A DNA stretch of 45,719 nt from Rhodospirillaceae bacterium (GCA_002721365.1 PBKC01000055.1:1-45719); one strand, 5' to 3'; shown: positions 23,007 through 32,397, counted from the first letter of the stretch. Notes: generated by a model from the letters alone, not told the origin. Made by a program: numbers and translations.

Positions 23007-23830
23007 TGCCGAAAGCCACGGCGTACCCTGAGCGCAACGGGCGCGACCTCGACCCCGCGGAAGCCGCGGATTTGCTCTGCGACAACGGCTGTCTGCTGGT
23101 TCGCCGTGCCCTCCGGCGTCTCGACGTCTTCGACCTCCATGAGCGGGCGGAGGCGTTCTACGCCATGCGTGACCGCCAGCTTGCCGAGGGGACGCTGCCG
23201 GAAGCCTATGACCGCTATCTCTACCGTTTCGGCCACATCCACATGCAGGAGATCGACCGCGAAGGCGAAGCGCCGGGGGTGGTCAGGCGGCGCATCGCCG
23301 ACTCCGCGCTGGCGCCGGTCCTCGACGCTTTCCTCGATGAGGACGTGCGCTTCGTCCTCAACAATTCGCTTCTCCGCCGCCAGCGGCCGGGCGATGTCGA
23401 GCGGTACGTGCCCTTCCATCAGGACGCCGCCTTCATGGGCAGCGACGTCACCGTGGTGAATTGCTGGATTCCGTTGGTGCCCTGCGGCGTCGAGGCTCCC
23501 GGCCTGGAGGTGGTCGTCGCCGGCGGCCGCAAGGTGCTGGCGACTGGCGGGCAGGGCGGGAAGGGAGGCGCGATCTACGACGCCATCGATCTCAGCGAGG
23601 AGCGGGTGGTGCGGGCGTTCGGCACCGAGACGCTGTGGCATCCGGCCTTCGAACTGGGGGACGTGCTGCTGTTTACCAACTTCACCATCCACCGCACCTA
23701 TGTCCGGCCGGAGATGGCGGGGAACAGAATCAGCATCGAAGCACGTGCGGTCTCGGGGGGCGGTCTGCCCGAGCGCTTCGCCGACGAACCGCTGATGCCG
23801 CTGCGGCCGAGAAAACGCGCCGATGCCTAG
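23006..23830 (+). CDS. Phytanoyl-CoA dioxygenase (PhyH) family protein
   Basis: The 274-residue protein has the non-haem iron facial triad in family order: His138-x-Asp140 (PFHQDAAFMG) and His229 (FTIHRTYV), with Arg241 placed to bind 2-oxoglutarate. It should be an Fe(II)/2-oxoglutarate-dependent oxygenase that hydroxylates a small molecule or lipid-like acid. It begins within the stop of the bactofilin-like gene (TGATG). It has no signal peptide and is probably cytoplasmic. The substrate is unknown; the pairing with an envelope protein may be incidental. Confidence 0.9.
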   Translation: MPKATAYPERNGRDLDPAEAADLLCDNGCLLVRRALRRLDVFDLHERAEAFYAMRDRQLAEGTLPEAYDRYLYRFGHIHMQEIDREGEAPGVVRRRIADSALAPVLDAFLDEDVRFVLNNSLLRRQRPGDVERYVPFHQDAAFMGSDVTVVNCWIPLVPCGVEAPGLEVVVAGGRKVLATGGQGGKGGAIYDAIDLSEERVVRAFGTETLWHPAFELGDVLLFTNFTIHRTYVRPEMAGNRISIEARAVSGGGLPERFADEPLMPLRPRKRADA

Positions 23831-23927
23831 GATCGTCGACCCGACCGCGACGGGCATCTCCGCTAACCGATAGAAGCCGCTGTTCGTCACCGCTATCGCG
23901 GGGCGCAGCGGCACCGACGCCGATGGG

Positions 23928-25106
23928 CTAACGCTTCCGTCCGAACAGGGTGACGAGGTCGGTGAACAGGCTGTCGTGGCCGAATCCGCCGGCTTTGCTC
24001 ACCACCCAGAGCGGCAGGCCGCCGACGTCGATCCGCGTGAGGGGAATGCCCGGATAGAGTTCCGACACGACGGTCAGGGTCGGGGCATTCAGCGCCCGCA
24101 GCACGGCCGCAAGGGTGTCGCCACCCGTCACCAGCATGCCGCCGATATGCCCGTTCGCGATCAGCGCCGCGGCGCCCGCGCCCAACCGTGCCGCGACCAG
24201 CTCGGCCTCCAGGCTGACGCCGCCGCGAGCGACGGGCTGAACGAGCAGTGCTTCGACATCGCCGTTCAGGGAATCGCCGATCGATTCGGCGTCGATCTCG
24301 GCATCGGCCGCGAGGTGGATCAGCGTGCCGTCGCGGGAGGCGAGCATGGCTGCCTGCTTGCGGCTCTTCTCCGCCCTCGAGCCGACGAGGAACAGCAGTG
24401 TCGTGCCGTCGGGCAAGATTGGCTCGGCGGGCGCGACGGGTGATCCGTACAAGCTGCCGGCGACCGCATCGGCCAACCCGCCCGCGCCGACCAGGAGCGT
24501 TCCGGCCGGATCGGCGGTCGCTTGTTCGGCGACGGCCGCGAGGTCTAAGTCGGTTGCGCAGTCGGCGACGAGAAAGCCTTCGTCGTCCCAAACCTCTTCA
24601 ACAGCGACCTGCCGGTACGCCATTCCGGCGGCGAGCCGCTTCACCTGGACGTCGAGCGGGTCGGGGGAGGGCGGAGACAGCGCATCGCGCGCATAGGCGG
24701 TCTCGGACAGCGGCACGCCTTCGACATGGACCGCGCCATTCCGGACCGTTCGCCCTTGCGACGGCGCGGCCGGGCAGAAGACGACCCGCCGCCGCCTGGT
24801 GATCCTGGCGGCAGCCAGGGACTCGGCGACCGGGTTGCCGCGGAGGGTCGAGTCGATCTTCTTGAACAGGACTTCAGGAGCCGCAGCGACGAGGACCCGG
24901 CAGGCCTCGGCCACGGCCGTCTCGGCACGCTCGGCCGGCAAATGCCGGGAGGCGGTGGTGACGGCGAGCACGTCGCACGGAGTACGCGCCGCCGCCGCGA
25001 TGCCGTCCGGCAGACAGACGACACGGGTATCGAGGCCGCGCTTCGCGAACGGCGCCGCGGCGTCGAGCGCGCCGGTCAGGTCGTCGGCGACGATCGCGAC
25101 CTTCAT
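23928..25106 (-). CDS. Four-carbon acid-sugar kinase (DUF1537 family)
   Basis: The 392-residue protein begins with the family hallmark IVADDLTGALDAA and has the two-domain architecture (N-terminal sugar-binding, about 1-220; C-terminal nucleotide-binding, with GSRAEKSRKQ and TGGDT). FKKIDSTLRGN is another family motif. Characterised members are D-threonate/D-erythronate 4-kinases (DtnK, OtnK). The adjacent gene on the same strand is PdxA, and DUF1537 kinase plus PdxA2 is the known D-threonate/erythronate pathway: the kinase makes the 4-phosphate and PdxA2 oxidises and decarboxylates it to dihydroxyacetone phosphate. A GGAG precedes the ATG; an upstream in-frame extension runs through a repeat and is unlikely to be coding. 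A palindromic repeat separates it from PdxA. Confidence 0.93.
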   Translation of the reverse strand: MKVAIVADDLTGALDAAAPFAKRGLDTRVVCLPDGIAAAARTPCDVLAVTTASRHLPAERAETAVAEACRVLVAAAPEVLFKKIDSTLRGNPVAESLAAARITRRRRVVFCPAAPSQGRTVRNGAVHVEGVPLSETAYARDALSPPSPDPLDVQVKRLAAGMAYRQVAVEEVWDDEGFLVADCATDLDLAAVAEQATADPAGTLLVGAGGLADAVAGSLYGSPVAPAEPILPDGTTLLFLVGSRAEKSRKQAAMLASRDGTLIHLAADAEIDAESIGDSLNGDVEALLVQPVARGGVSLEAELVAARLGAGAAALIANGHIGGMLVTGGDTLAAVLRALNAPTLTVVSELYPGIPLTRIDVGGLPLWVVSKAGGFGHDSLFTDLVTLFGRKR

Positions 25107-25180
25107 GGAACGGGCTCCGGCGCCGGGATAGTGAAGCCAGTCCCTTTCATCACTCCCGCGGAAACGGCCACGCCTCGAAT

Positions 25181-25280
25181 CGTCGTTCCCGCGAAGGCGG
25201 GAACCCATCGCTGCAGGTGAGAGGGGCCGTCGGAGATGTCCCCGTTCCGACCCTGGATGCCCGCCTTCGCGGGCATGACG
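25181..25280. repeat. Palindromic intergenic repeat, family A, copy 1
   Basis: Two 27-base arms in inverted orientation (25181-25207 and 25254-25280), each containing its own CCCGC-GAAG-GCGGG hairpin, flank a 46-base spacer. This is the widespread CGTC(A/G)TTCCCGCGAA... type. It lies between the pdxA stop and the kinase start, inside a probable operon. A second copy is at 29894-29967. Confidence 0.88.
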
Positions 25281-25367
25281 GATCGGGTAGAGTAATCACC
25301 GTTCCGCTTTTCGTCCGGCGATCTCGCGCAGACGGAGACGGCCCGGGCAGGGAGCTGGAACACCCCG

Positions 25368-26357
25368 TCAGGCGGCGGAGACGGCGGTCAACGGTGGGGC
25401 CACGGCCATCTGGCGGGCGTAGGCGATGGCCGACATCATGTTGGTGTGATCGGCCTTGCCCGTCCAGGCGATGTCGAAGGCGGTACCGTGGTCGACCGAG
25501 GTGCGCTGGATGGGAAGGCCCAGCGATACGTTCACCGTCGTGTCGAAGGCGATCAGCTTCACCGGGATGTGGCCCTGGTCGTGATACTGGGCGACGACGA
25601 GGTCGAACTCGCCCTGGGAGGCCCGGTAGAAGACGGTGTCGGCCGATATCGGACCCTTCGCGTCGATGCCCTCGGCCCTGGCCGCTTCGACGGCCGGGGC
25701 GATCTCGTCGATGTCCTGCCGTCCGAAGATGCCGCCTTCACCGCAATGGGGGTTGAGTCCCGCGACAGCGATCCTGGGACGGGCGAGCCCCAGGCGTTTC
25801 AAGTGGGCGTTGCCGGCGCGAATCGTCTCCAGGACCCGCGCCTTCTTGGTCCGCTCGATCGCGTCGGCGAGCGCGACATGCGTCGACACGTGTACGGTCG
25901 AGAGCTTCTCGGAGGCGAGCAGCATGAACGACGAGGGCGAGCCGGTCAGATGGGCGAGCAGTCCGGTATGGCCGTCGAAGTGGTGCCCGGCTTCATGCAT
26001 CGCCGCCTTGTTGAGCGGCGCCGTGACGATGACGGCGATGTCGCCGGCCTGGGCAAGCTCGACCGCGCGGACCACACAGTCGTAAGCGGCCTGTCCGCTC
26101 GCGGCGCTGATCTCGCCGTCCTTGGCGCCTTCGCCGACGAAGACCTCGCTGATCCGCACCGTATCGGCGTCCGTGGGCGTGCCGGTGGTGAAGGAAAGGC
26201 CGGTTCCCGTCACCTCGGCCGCACGCGCCATGACTTTGGGGTCGCCGATCACGATGCTCGCCCGGCGGTCCTCCGCCGGCAGGTCGCGTAGCGCCTTGCA
26301 GATGATCTCGGGGCCGATGCCGCTGGGGTCGCCCATGGTGATGCCGATGGCATCCAT
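25368..26357 (-). CDS. pdxA2: PdxA family dehydrogenase, probably PdxA2 (4-phospho-D-threonate/erythronate dehydrogenase)
   Basis: The 329-residue protein has the PdxA signature [14 protein letters not shown] and three metal-binding histidines: His160 (STHVALA), His204 (NPHCGEGG) and His259 (YHDQGHIP), matching H166, H211 and H266 of E. coli PdxA. NAD contacts include DHGTAFD. PdxA proper makes vitamin B6; the PdxA2 branch oxidises 4-phosphothreonate or erythronate. I favour PdxA2 because a DUF1537 kinase follows on the same strand. AGGAGCAG precedes the start. A divergent tartrate/D-malate dehydrogenase lies 150 bases to the right, consistent with a locus for C4 hydroxyacids. Confidence 0.92.
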   Translation of the reverse strand: MDAIGITMGDPSGIGPEIICKALRDLPAEDRRASIVIGDPKVMARAAEVTGTGLSFTTGTPTDADTVRISEVFVGEGAKDGEISAASGQAAYDCVVRAVELAQAGDIAVIVTAPLNKAAMHEAGHHFDGHTGLLAHLTGSPSSFMLLASEKLSTVHVSTHVALADAIERTKKARVLETIRAGNAHLKRLGLARPRIAVAGLNPHCGEGGIFGRQDIDEIAPAVEAARAEGIDAKGPISADTVFYRASQGEFDLVVAQYHDQGHIPVKLIAFDTTVNVSLGLPIQRTSVDHGTAFDIAWTGKADHTNMMSAIAYARQMAVAPPLTAVSAA

Positions 26358-26507
26358 GTCGCTGCTCCTGTTCGTCGCTCTGGTGTCTTCGCCGCCGCCG
26401 AGGTTGATGATAGGTTTCGCCCTCCCTGCTCACAAGGGCTGGGACGAGAACGAAATTCGCGCCTTCGTTGCGACAGGGAAGGCGCAGACGCTGTTGCGGG
26501 AGGAAGC

Positions 26508-27578
26508 ATGGCGGACTACCGGATCGCCGCGATCGGCGGCGACGGCATCGGGCCCGAAGTGGTGCGTGCCGGAATCGAGGTGCTGCGCGCGGCGGAGCAG
26601 CGGGAGGGCGGCTTCTCGCTGACCTTCGAGACGTTCCCATGGGGATCGGACTACTACTTCGAGCACAGCCGGATGATGCCCGACGACGGGCTGGAGACGC
26701 TGAAGCCCTTCGACGCCATCTATTTCGGCGCCGTCGGGGACATGCGCCTGCCCGACGACGTGACGTTGTGGGGACTTCGCCTCAAGATCTGCCAGGGCTT
26801 CGATCAGTACGCCAACGTCCGGCCGGCGCGGGTCCTCAAAGGAGTCACCAGCCCTCTCCGCAATCCCGGCAATCTCGACTGGGTCATCGTCCGCGAGAAC
26901 TCGGAGGGCGAGTATTCGGGGGCCGGCGGCCGGGTCCATCGCGGCCTGCCGGAGGAGGTCGCGGTCGATGCCTCGGTCTTCACTCGGACCGGCTGCGAGC
27001 GCATCCAGCGTTTCGCCTTCGAGCTCGCCCGCAAGCGGCCACGGAAGAAGCTGACCCTGGTCACCAAGTCCAACGCCCAGCGCCACGGCATGGTGATGTG
27101 GGACGAGATTTTCGCCGCGCTGAAGGGCGACTATCCCGATGTCGAGACCGACAAGGTGCTGGTGGACGCGGCGACCGTCCGCATGACGCTCCACCCCGAC
27201 AGCCTGGACGTGATCGTGGCCAGCAACCTCCACGCCGATATCTTGTCGGACTTGGCCGCAGCACTTTCGGGCAGCATCGGCGTTGCGCCGACGGCGAACC
27301 TGAACCCCGAAGGCAGGTTCCCGTCGATGTTCGAGCCGATCCACGGCTCGGCACCCGACATCGTCGGCAAGAACGTCGCCAACCCGATCGGCACTTTCTG
27401 GACCGCCGCCTTCATGCTGGAGAGTTTGGGCGAGGCGAAGGCAGGCGCCCGGATCATGCGGGCCGTCGAGCGGGTGACCAGCGCGGGATCGCCGCTCACC
27501 CCCGATCTCGGCGGCAACGCGACCACCGACGACGTCACCCGCGCGGTCTGCGAGGCCATCGCCGGGGAGAACGAATAA
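26508..27578 (+). CDS. ttuC: Tartrate/D-malate dehydrogenase (isocitrate/isopropylmalate dehydrogenase family)
   Basis: The 356-residue protein belongs to the beta-decarboxylating dehydrogenases. It opens IAAIGGDGIGPEV, has the TtuC/DmlA-type substrate loop LPDDVTLWGLRLKICQGFDQYANVRP, the Tyr loop (NSEGEYSGAGG), the catalytic Lys in KSNAQRHGMVMWDE, and the NAD-binding MFEPIHGSAPDI. Such enzymes oxidise tartrate or D-malate with NAD and metal. GGGAGGAAGC precedes the ATG. It is divergent from pdxA2 and a kinase, making a compact C4 hydroxyacid catabolism locus. The exact substrate among tartrate, D-malate and 3-isopropylmalate is set by loop residues that I can only match by pattern. Confidence 0.9.
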   Translation: MADYRIAAIGGDGIGPEVVRAGIEVLRAAEQREGGFSLTFETFPWGSDYYFEHSRMMPDDGLETLKPFDAIYFGAVGDMRLPDDVTLWGLRLKICQGFDQYANVRPARVLKGVTSPLRNPGNLDWVIVRENSEGEYSGAGGRVHRGLPEEVAVDASVFTRTGCERIQRFAFELARKRPRKKLTLVTKSNAQRHGMVMWDEIFAALKGDYPDVETDKVLVDAATVRMTLHPDSLDVIVASNLHADILSDLAAALSGSIGVAPTANLNPEGRFPSMFEPIHGSAPDIVGKNVANPIGTFWTAAFMLESLGEAKAGARIMRAVERVTSAGSPLTPDLGGNATTDDVTRAVCEAIAGENE

Positions 27579-27598
27579 GGCGGACGAAACAGTCTTGT

Positions 27599-27699
27599 CG
27601 TCATCGCGAGGCCCGAAAGGCCATGGCGATCCAGATGCCGAAGCCTCGGTCCCTCTGCTTTCCGGATCGCCGCGCTCCCTGCGGTCGCTCGCGATGACG
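27599..27699. repeat. Palindromic intergenic repeat, family B, copy 1
   Basis: It opens CGTCATCGCGAGG and closes CGCTCGCGATGACG in inverted orientation, with GGCGATCCAG and CGGATCGCC blocks inside. It begins 20 bases past the ttuC stop. Other copies are at 33276-33356 and 37341-37421. Confidence 0.85.
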
Positions 27700-27839
27700 G
27701 AGCTTGAGAGGGCAGCGGCGGAACGGCGCCGGGTGTTTACGCGGCGAGCTTGTCATCCTCCGACCATATTCTGGCCGGCATTCGGCTGCTTTTCGCCCGT
27801 ATCGGTAGTGCGAGAGCCGATCCGACGAGAGGAGAATTC

Positions 27840-29867
27840 ATGCACCGATCCCTTTCCGCCGCGCTGAGCACGGCCGGCGTCGCCACATCCTTGCTTGCCG
27901 CGCCCTTCGCGGCGGCCGAGGACATGAAGCTCGATCGCGTGGTCCTGTCGACCGGCGGGGTGGGGTATTTCGAGTTCGCGGGCTCGATCGCCGGGGCCTC
28001 GACCCTGACCCTCGATGCGCCTGTCGATTCGGTCGACGACATCCTGAAGAGCCTCGTCGTCTTCGACCGCTCCGGCCTCGTCGCCCAGGTCTCGCTGCCC
28101 GGTCGCGCGCCGCTCGACCAAGTGTTCCGCGATCTGCCGTTTGATCAAAGCGCGCTGTCTTCGCCCGACGCGCTGCTGAACGCGCTTGAGGGGGCGGAGG
28201 TCAAGGTCGGCGGTAGCCGCAGCCTCGAAGGCAAAGTATTGAGCGTCCTGCCCGAGCAGGCGATGCTGGAGGACGGTCGTACGATCACCTCCCATCGCGT
28301 GACCCTGATGACCGCGGCCGGGTTGCAGCAGTTCATTCTGGAAGAAGCGGAGTCGGTGCAGTTCGCCGATCCCGACCTGCAGGCCGAGGTGAATGCCGCG
28401 CTGGAGGCGGTCGCCGCCTATCGCGCTACCGACACCCGGCCGATCGCGGTGTCGGTCACGGGGATGGAGCGGCGCGAGGTTCGGGTCGGCTACGTCGTCG
28501 AAGCCCCGTTGTGGAAGACCACCTACCGGCTGGTGCTCGACCCTGAAAGCGAGACGAGCCGCGTCCAGGGCTGGGCCGTGCTGGAGAACATGAGCGGCAC
28601 CGACTGGGAAGCCGTCGACCTCACTCTGGCGTCGGGAAATCCGGTGACCTTCAGGCAGGCGCTCTACGAGGCCTATTACGTCGACCGACCGAGCGTGCCG
28701 GTGGAGGTTTTCGGCCGTGTCCTGCCGCGTGCCGATGACGGCAGCATGCCGATGGCCAAGGCCGCCATGGACCGGGCCGAGCGCGAAGAGAGCTTCATGG
28801 CCCGGAGCGCGCCCGCGCCGGCTTTGATGGCGGAGTCGGCCGCGGGCGCGCCGCCGCCCGTGCCCGAACCTTCGCGCGGCGCTGTGGCGACGGAGAGCGA
28901 CGAAGCGGCCGCGCAGGTGGCGTTTCACCTCTCGCGCCGGATCGACTTGGAAGCCGGTCATTCGCTGACCCTTCCCATCATCGACAAGCCGGTGCCGGCC
29001 GAACAGGTGGCGCTCTATCAGCCCGACACCCACGCGGCGCACCCGCTGGTCGGCGTCCGTCTTTCCAACGAGACCGGCTCGGCGCTCCCGCCGGGCGTCC
29101 TCACCCTCTATCAGAAGGGCGACGAGGGGCTCCGCTATGTGGGCGATGCCCAACTCGATTCTTTTCCGAAGGCAGAGGAGCGGATCGTGAGCTTCGCCCT
29201 CGATCTCGACACGCGGGTCGACGTCGAGCGCGACAGCACCGATGCCGTCACGAAGGCGACGCTGGCCGATGGCGTCCTGCGGCTGACCCGCCGTCTGGAG
29301 GAGACCGCGCATTACCGCGTCGCAGCTCCTTCCGACGAAGGACGGACGATGATCATCGAGCATCGTCGGCGGCCGGGCTGGGACCTCGCCGTGCCGAAGG
29401 ACGGGGTCACCACCACAGACGACTTCTACCGGATCGAGCGGGTGCTTGCGGCCGGCGAGCAGGCGACGATCGACGTCACCCTGGTGCGGCCGGTGAGCGA
29501 CCGCATCGAGGTCGGCACGGTATCGGCCGACCGGCTGGCGGCATTGGCCGACGCAGCCACCCTGTCGCCCGAAACCCGCGACGTCTTCACCAGGATTGCC
29601 GAATTGAAACGCTCGGTCGAACGGCAGCAGAACGCCATCGACCGCATGGAGAACGAGCGGGCCCGGCTTCTGGAGGAGCAGACACGTCTTCGCGAGAACC
29701 TTCAGGCGGTGCCGGCAGATACCGACCTCCACCACCGCTATCTCGCCTCGCTCGATCGGCAGGAAGACCAGATCGAGTCCCTGGCCCAGGAACGGAGCGC
29801 CGCGGAACAGGCGTTGCGTGAGGCGCGCGCAGCACTCGGCGATTACCTATCGAGCGCAAAGCTTTAG
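27840..29867 (+). CDS. DUF4139-domain protein, secreted, with C-terminal coiled coil
   Basis: The 675-residue protein has a signal peptide (cleavage near AAA-EDM), an N-terminal DUF4139-type beta domain, and the DUF4139 mucoidy-inhibitor-A-like core (VEAPLWKTTYRLVLD, GWAVLENMSGTDWEAVDLTLASGNPV). A Pro/Ala-rich linker lies around residues 320-350. Near the C-terminus about 90 residues (VFTRIAELKRSVERQQNAIDR onward) form a charged coiled coil. The family is widespread and of unknown function. GAGAGGAG sits 3-4 bases from the ATG, so the start is well supported. It stands alone between two palindromic repeats. Confidence 0.85.
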   Translation: MHRSLSAALSTAGVATSLLAAPFAAAEDMKLDRVVLSTGGVGYFEFAGSIAGASTLTLDAPVDSVDDILKSLVVFDRSGLVAQVSLPGRAPLDQVFRDLPFDQSALSSPDALLNALEGAEVKVGGSRSLEGKVLSVLPEQAMLEDGRTITSHRVTLMTAAGLQQFILEEAESVQFADPDLQAEVNAALEAVAAYRATDTRPIAVSVTGMERREVRVGYVVEAPLWKTTYRLVLDPESETSRVQGWAVLENMSGTDWEAVDLTLASGNPVTFRQALYEAYYVDRPSVPVEVFGRVLPRADDGSMPMAKAAMDRAEREESFMARSAPAPALMAESAAGAPPPVPEPSRGAVATESDEAAAQVAFHLSRRIDLEAGHSLTLPIIDKPVPAEQVALYQPDTHAAHPLVGVRLSNETGSALPPGVLTLYQKGDEGLRYVGDAQLDSFPKAEERIVSFALDLDTRVDVERDSTDAVTKATLADGVLRLTRRLEETAHYRVAAPSDEGRTMIIEHRRRPGWDLAVPKDGVTTTDDFYRIERVLAAGEQATIDVTLVRPVSDRIEVGTVSADRLAALADAATLSPETRDVFTRIAELKRSVERQQNAIDRMENERARLLEEQTRLRENLQAVPADTDLHHRYLASLDRQEDQIESLAQERSAAEQALREARAALGDYLSSAKL

Positions 29868-29893
29868 GACGAGTTTTCCAGACTGACATATGT

Positions 29894-29967
29894 CGTCGTT
29901 GCCCCCGCGAAGGCGGGGCCCATGCGGGCGGTACGGCCTGTGGGTTCCCGCCTGCGCGGGAACGACG
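29894..29967. repeat. Palindromic intergenic repeat, family A, copy 2
   Basis: It opens CGTCGTTGCCCCCGCGAAGG and closes GGGTTCCCGCCTGCGCGGG followed by AACGACG, in inverted orientation with internal hairpins. It begins 27 bases past the stop of the DUF4139 gene. Confidence 0.85.
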
Positions 29968-30007
29968 TATGAATGGGGAAAGAGAGACGGAGGGGGAAGG
30001 AACGACC

Positions 30008-31051
30008 ATGAATGCGATTTGCCGAGGCATTGTCGCCGTTGCGGCGATGCTGGCGCCCGCGGCCGCTGGCGCCGTCGAGACGGTCCGCAACGACCATTAC
30101 CTGCCGAGCCCGACGGACGAGGGCGTCGTCGTGCATGTCGCCGAGAAGTACGCGGTGACCGGCTCACCGGAGACGGCGCGGAAGGCCGTGCTGTTCGTTC
30201 ATGGCGCCACCTATCCGGGGACGTCGTTCGACCTGCCGGTGCCGGGCTACAACTGGATGGACTACGTCGTCGCGCATGGCTGGTCGGCCTACTATGTCGA
30301 CATCCGCGGCTACGGCGGGTCGTCGCGGCCGGCGGCGCTCGATGAACCTGCGTCCGCCAACCCGCCTTATGCCCGTGCGACGGACGCGGTGCGCGATATT
30401 GCGGTGGCCGTCGACTTCATCCGCAAGCGGGCCAAGGTCAGCAAGGTCTCGCTGATCGGCTGGTCGTGGGGGACGGTGACGACGGGCATGTTTACCGCCA
30501 GCAACAATGCCCTGGTCGACAAGCTGGTCCTCTACGCCCCGGTCTATTCCTACGAGCACCCGGTTCTGGGGCCACGCCTCGCCGATCCCGACAATCCCGC
30601 TCAGATCAATCCCGCCCTCGGTGCCTACCGGACCGTTACGCCGGACTCGGCGCGGCAGCGTTGGGAGGAGCAGATCGTTCCGGAGAACAAGGACCTGTGG
30701 CGGGAGCCGGGTATCTTCGAGACTTGGTACGACGAGATTCTCGCCACCGATCCCAAGGCCTACGAGACCGATCCGCCGCAACTTCGCGCACCGAACGGCG
30801 TGCTGGTCGACGCGTTCTCGATCTTCAGTGGCAAGCCGGTCTACGACGCCTCCCAGATCGGCGTCCCGACCATGATCATCCGCGGCGCTTCCGACCCGAC
30901 GGCGACCGATGCCGACGCGCAAGGCCTGTTCGCGCGCTTGGGCAGCGACACCAAGCGCTACGTGATGATCGCCAACGGCACCCACTTCATCAGCCTGGAG
31001 AAGGTGGCGCCGCAGATGTTCCGCGAGGTCCAGACCTTCCTCGACGAGTAG
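30008..31051 (+). CDS. Secreted alpha/beta hydrolase
   Basis: The 347-residue protein has a signal peptide (to about residue 22) and an alpha/beta-hydrolase fold: oxyanion segment LFVHGATYPG, the turn VDIRGYGGSS, the nucleophile elbow GWSWG with Ser153, an acid strand in MIIRGASDPTA, and the catalytic His in NGTHFISLE. GGGGGAAGGAACG precedes the ATG; the frame is open 13 codons further upstream, through part of a repeat. It should act in the periplasm on an ester or similar bond; the substrate is unknown. A family C repeat follows the stop at 7 bases. Confidence 0.9.
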   Translation: MNAICRGIVAVAAMLAPAAAGAVETVRNDHYLPSPTDEGVVVHVAEKYAVTGSPETARKAVLFVHGATYPGTSFDLPVPGYNWMDYVVAHGWSAYYVDIRGYGGSSRPAALDEPASANPPYARATDAVRDIAVAVDFIRKRAKVSKVSLIGWSWGTVTTGMFTASNNALVDKLVLYAPVYSYEHPVLGPRLADPDNPAQINPALGAYRTVTPDSARQRWEEQIVPENKDLWREPGIFETWYDEILATDPKAYETDPPQLRAPNGVLVDAFSIFSGKPVYDASQIGVPTMIIRGASDPTATDADAQGLFARLGSDTKRYVMIANGTHFISLEKVAPQMFREVQTFLDE

Positions 31052-31057
31052 GCGCCG

Positions 31058-31153
31058 TTCCCCCTCCCAACCGTCCCCCTAAAGGGAGAGGGCTATCGTC
31101 CCCGCGATTCTTCTTCTCCCTCTCCCTTCAGGGGGAGGGCCGGGGAGGGGCCG
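31058..31153. repeat. Palindromic intergenic repeat, family C, copy 2
   Basis: This is a near-copy of the element at 17962-18059: TTCCCCCTCCCAACC at one end, GGGGGAGGGCCGGGGAGG at the other, and AGGGAGAGGG / CCCTCTCCC inside. It lies between convergent genes and starts 7 bases after a stop codon. Confidence 0.85.
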
Positions 31154-31177
31154 GCTCCGACTTCGGCCGCCGACGCC

Positions 31178-32269
31178 TCAACTCTCCTTGTAGAGCGCAC
31201 GGGCCTGCATGTAGCCGTAGTCGCTGGTCGGGGCGATGCCCATCGCCTCCTTCCGGAACTTGGCCCAGCTCTCGTAGATACGGCGGTTGATCTCGCCCTC
31301 CGCCGCGGTCTCGGCGACGACGTCGAGGCCGTGGCGCATCGTTTCCCGGAACACGTCGTCCGGGAAATGGCGAAGCTGGACGCCGTGTTTCTCGATCAGC
31401 GTCTGCAGGGCGGAGCCGTTGGCTGCGGTGAAGTCGGCCAGCATGCGGGTGTTCTCCGCCGCCGCGCAGTCGCGAACGATCCGCTGCAGGTCCTTGGGCA
31501 GGGCTTCGTAGGCCTCCAGGTTGACGATCATCGACAGGCAGGCGCAGGGCTCATGGAAGCCGGGCCCGTAATAGTACTTGGTGACCTTGTAGAACCCGAA
31601 GGCGAGGTCGTTCCAGGGTCCCACCCATTCGGCGGCGTTGATGACGCCCGATTGGAGGGCCGGCATGATCTCGCCGCCGGGCATGTTCACCGAGGTGCCG
31701 CCCAGCCGATTGACGACCTCTCCGCCGAGGCCGGGAATGCGCATCTTGAGGCCCTTGAAGTCGTCGAGGCTGTTGATCTCGTTCTGGAACCAGCCTCCCA
31801 TCTGACAGCCGGTGTTCCCAGCCGGCCAGGCGCGGAGGCCGTATTCTCCATAGAGCTCGTCCCAGAGCTCCTGCCCGCCGCCGGAATAGATCCAGCCGTT
31901 ATGTTCCTGGGCGGTCAGGCCGCCGGGCACGGTGCCGAAGAACGGCGTGCTCTTGTTCTTGCTGACCCAATAGACGGGCGCGTCATGACCGCATTCCGCA
32001 TGGCCGTCGCGGACGGCGTCGAACACTTCGAAGGCGGGGACCAGCTCGCCCGCGGCATAGAGCTTGACGGTGAGGCGTCCCTCGGAGGCTTCGGTGATCG
32101 AGTCGGCGAGGCGCTGCGCACCCGTCCCCAGGCCCGGAAAGTTCTTGGGCCAAGTCGTCACCATCTTCCAGTGGAAAGTCTGCTGGGCGATCGCCGGGGC
32201 GGGAAAGGCTCCGGCGCTGCCGGTCGCGGCAGCGACCGCCGCCCCCTTGAGAAAGGATCGGCGTTTCAT
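31178..32269 (-). CDS. TRAP transporter solute-binding protein (DctP family), Tat-type signal
   Basis: The 363-residue protein begins MKRRSFLKGAAVAAATGS, a twin-arginine signal with cleavage near AIA-QQT. The mature protein opens FHWKMVTTWPKNFPGLGTGA and has the TRAP-P core FKGLKMRIPGLGGEVVNRLG with the Arg that pairs with the substrate carboxylate. The pattern resembles the 2-oxoacid/TakP group. It would bind an organic acid in the periplasm and hand it to a DctQ/DctM membrane pair, but none is adjacent. The partners must be elsewhere. It is convergent with the hydrolase to the left. Confidence 0.93.
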   Translation of the reverse strand: MKRRSFLKGAAVAAATGSAGAFPAPAIAQQTFHWKMVTTWPKNFPGLGTGAQRLADSITEASEGRLTVKLYAAGELVPAFEVFDAVRDGHAECGHDAPVYWVSKNKSTPFFGTVPGGLTAQEHNGWIYSGGGQELWDELYGEYGLRAWPAGNTGCQMGGWFQNEINSLDDFKGLKMRIPGLGGEVVNRLGGTSVNMPGGEIMPALQSGVINAAEWVGPWNDLAFGFYKVTKYYYGPGFHEPCACLSMIVNLEAYEALPKDLQRIVRDCAAAENTRMLADFTAANGSALQTLIEKHGVQLRHFPDDVFRETMRHGLDVVAETAAEGEINRRIYESWAKFRKEAMGIAPTSDYGYMQARALYKES

Positions 32270-32397
32270 CTGACTACTCCCCTTGGCTCTTCCGTTTTTC
32301 TCGCCGGCTCTGCGGCCGGATTCTCAGCCTATGGCAAATGCGGGAGCTTCGGTTAGGTTTCTCCGCCTGAACGGCACAACGACAACGGGGGAAGGCG

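Noticed and set aside
27753..29735. 660-codon minus-strand open frame opposite the DUF4139 gene
   Set aside because: Antisense shadow. The plus strand has the signal peptide, a strong ribosome binding site and the family motifs.
25181..29967. CRISPR-like repeats in the palindrome-rich middle region
   Set aside because: The elements are dispersed, inverted and of different families, with no regular spacing, spacers or cas genes.
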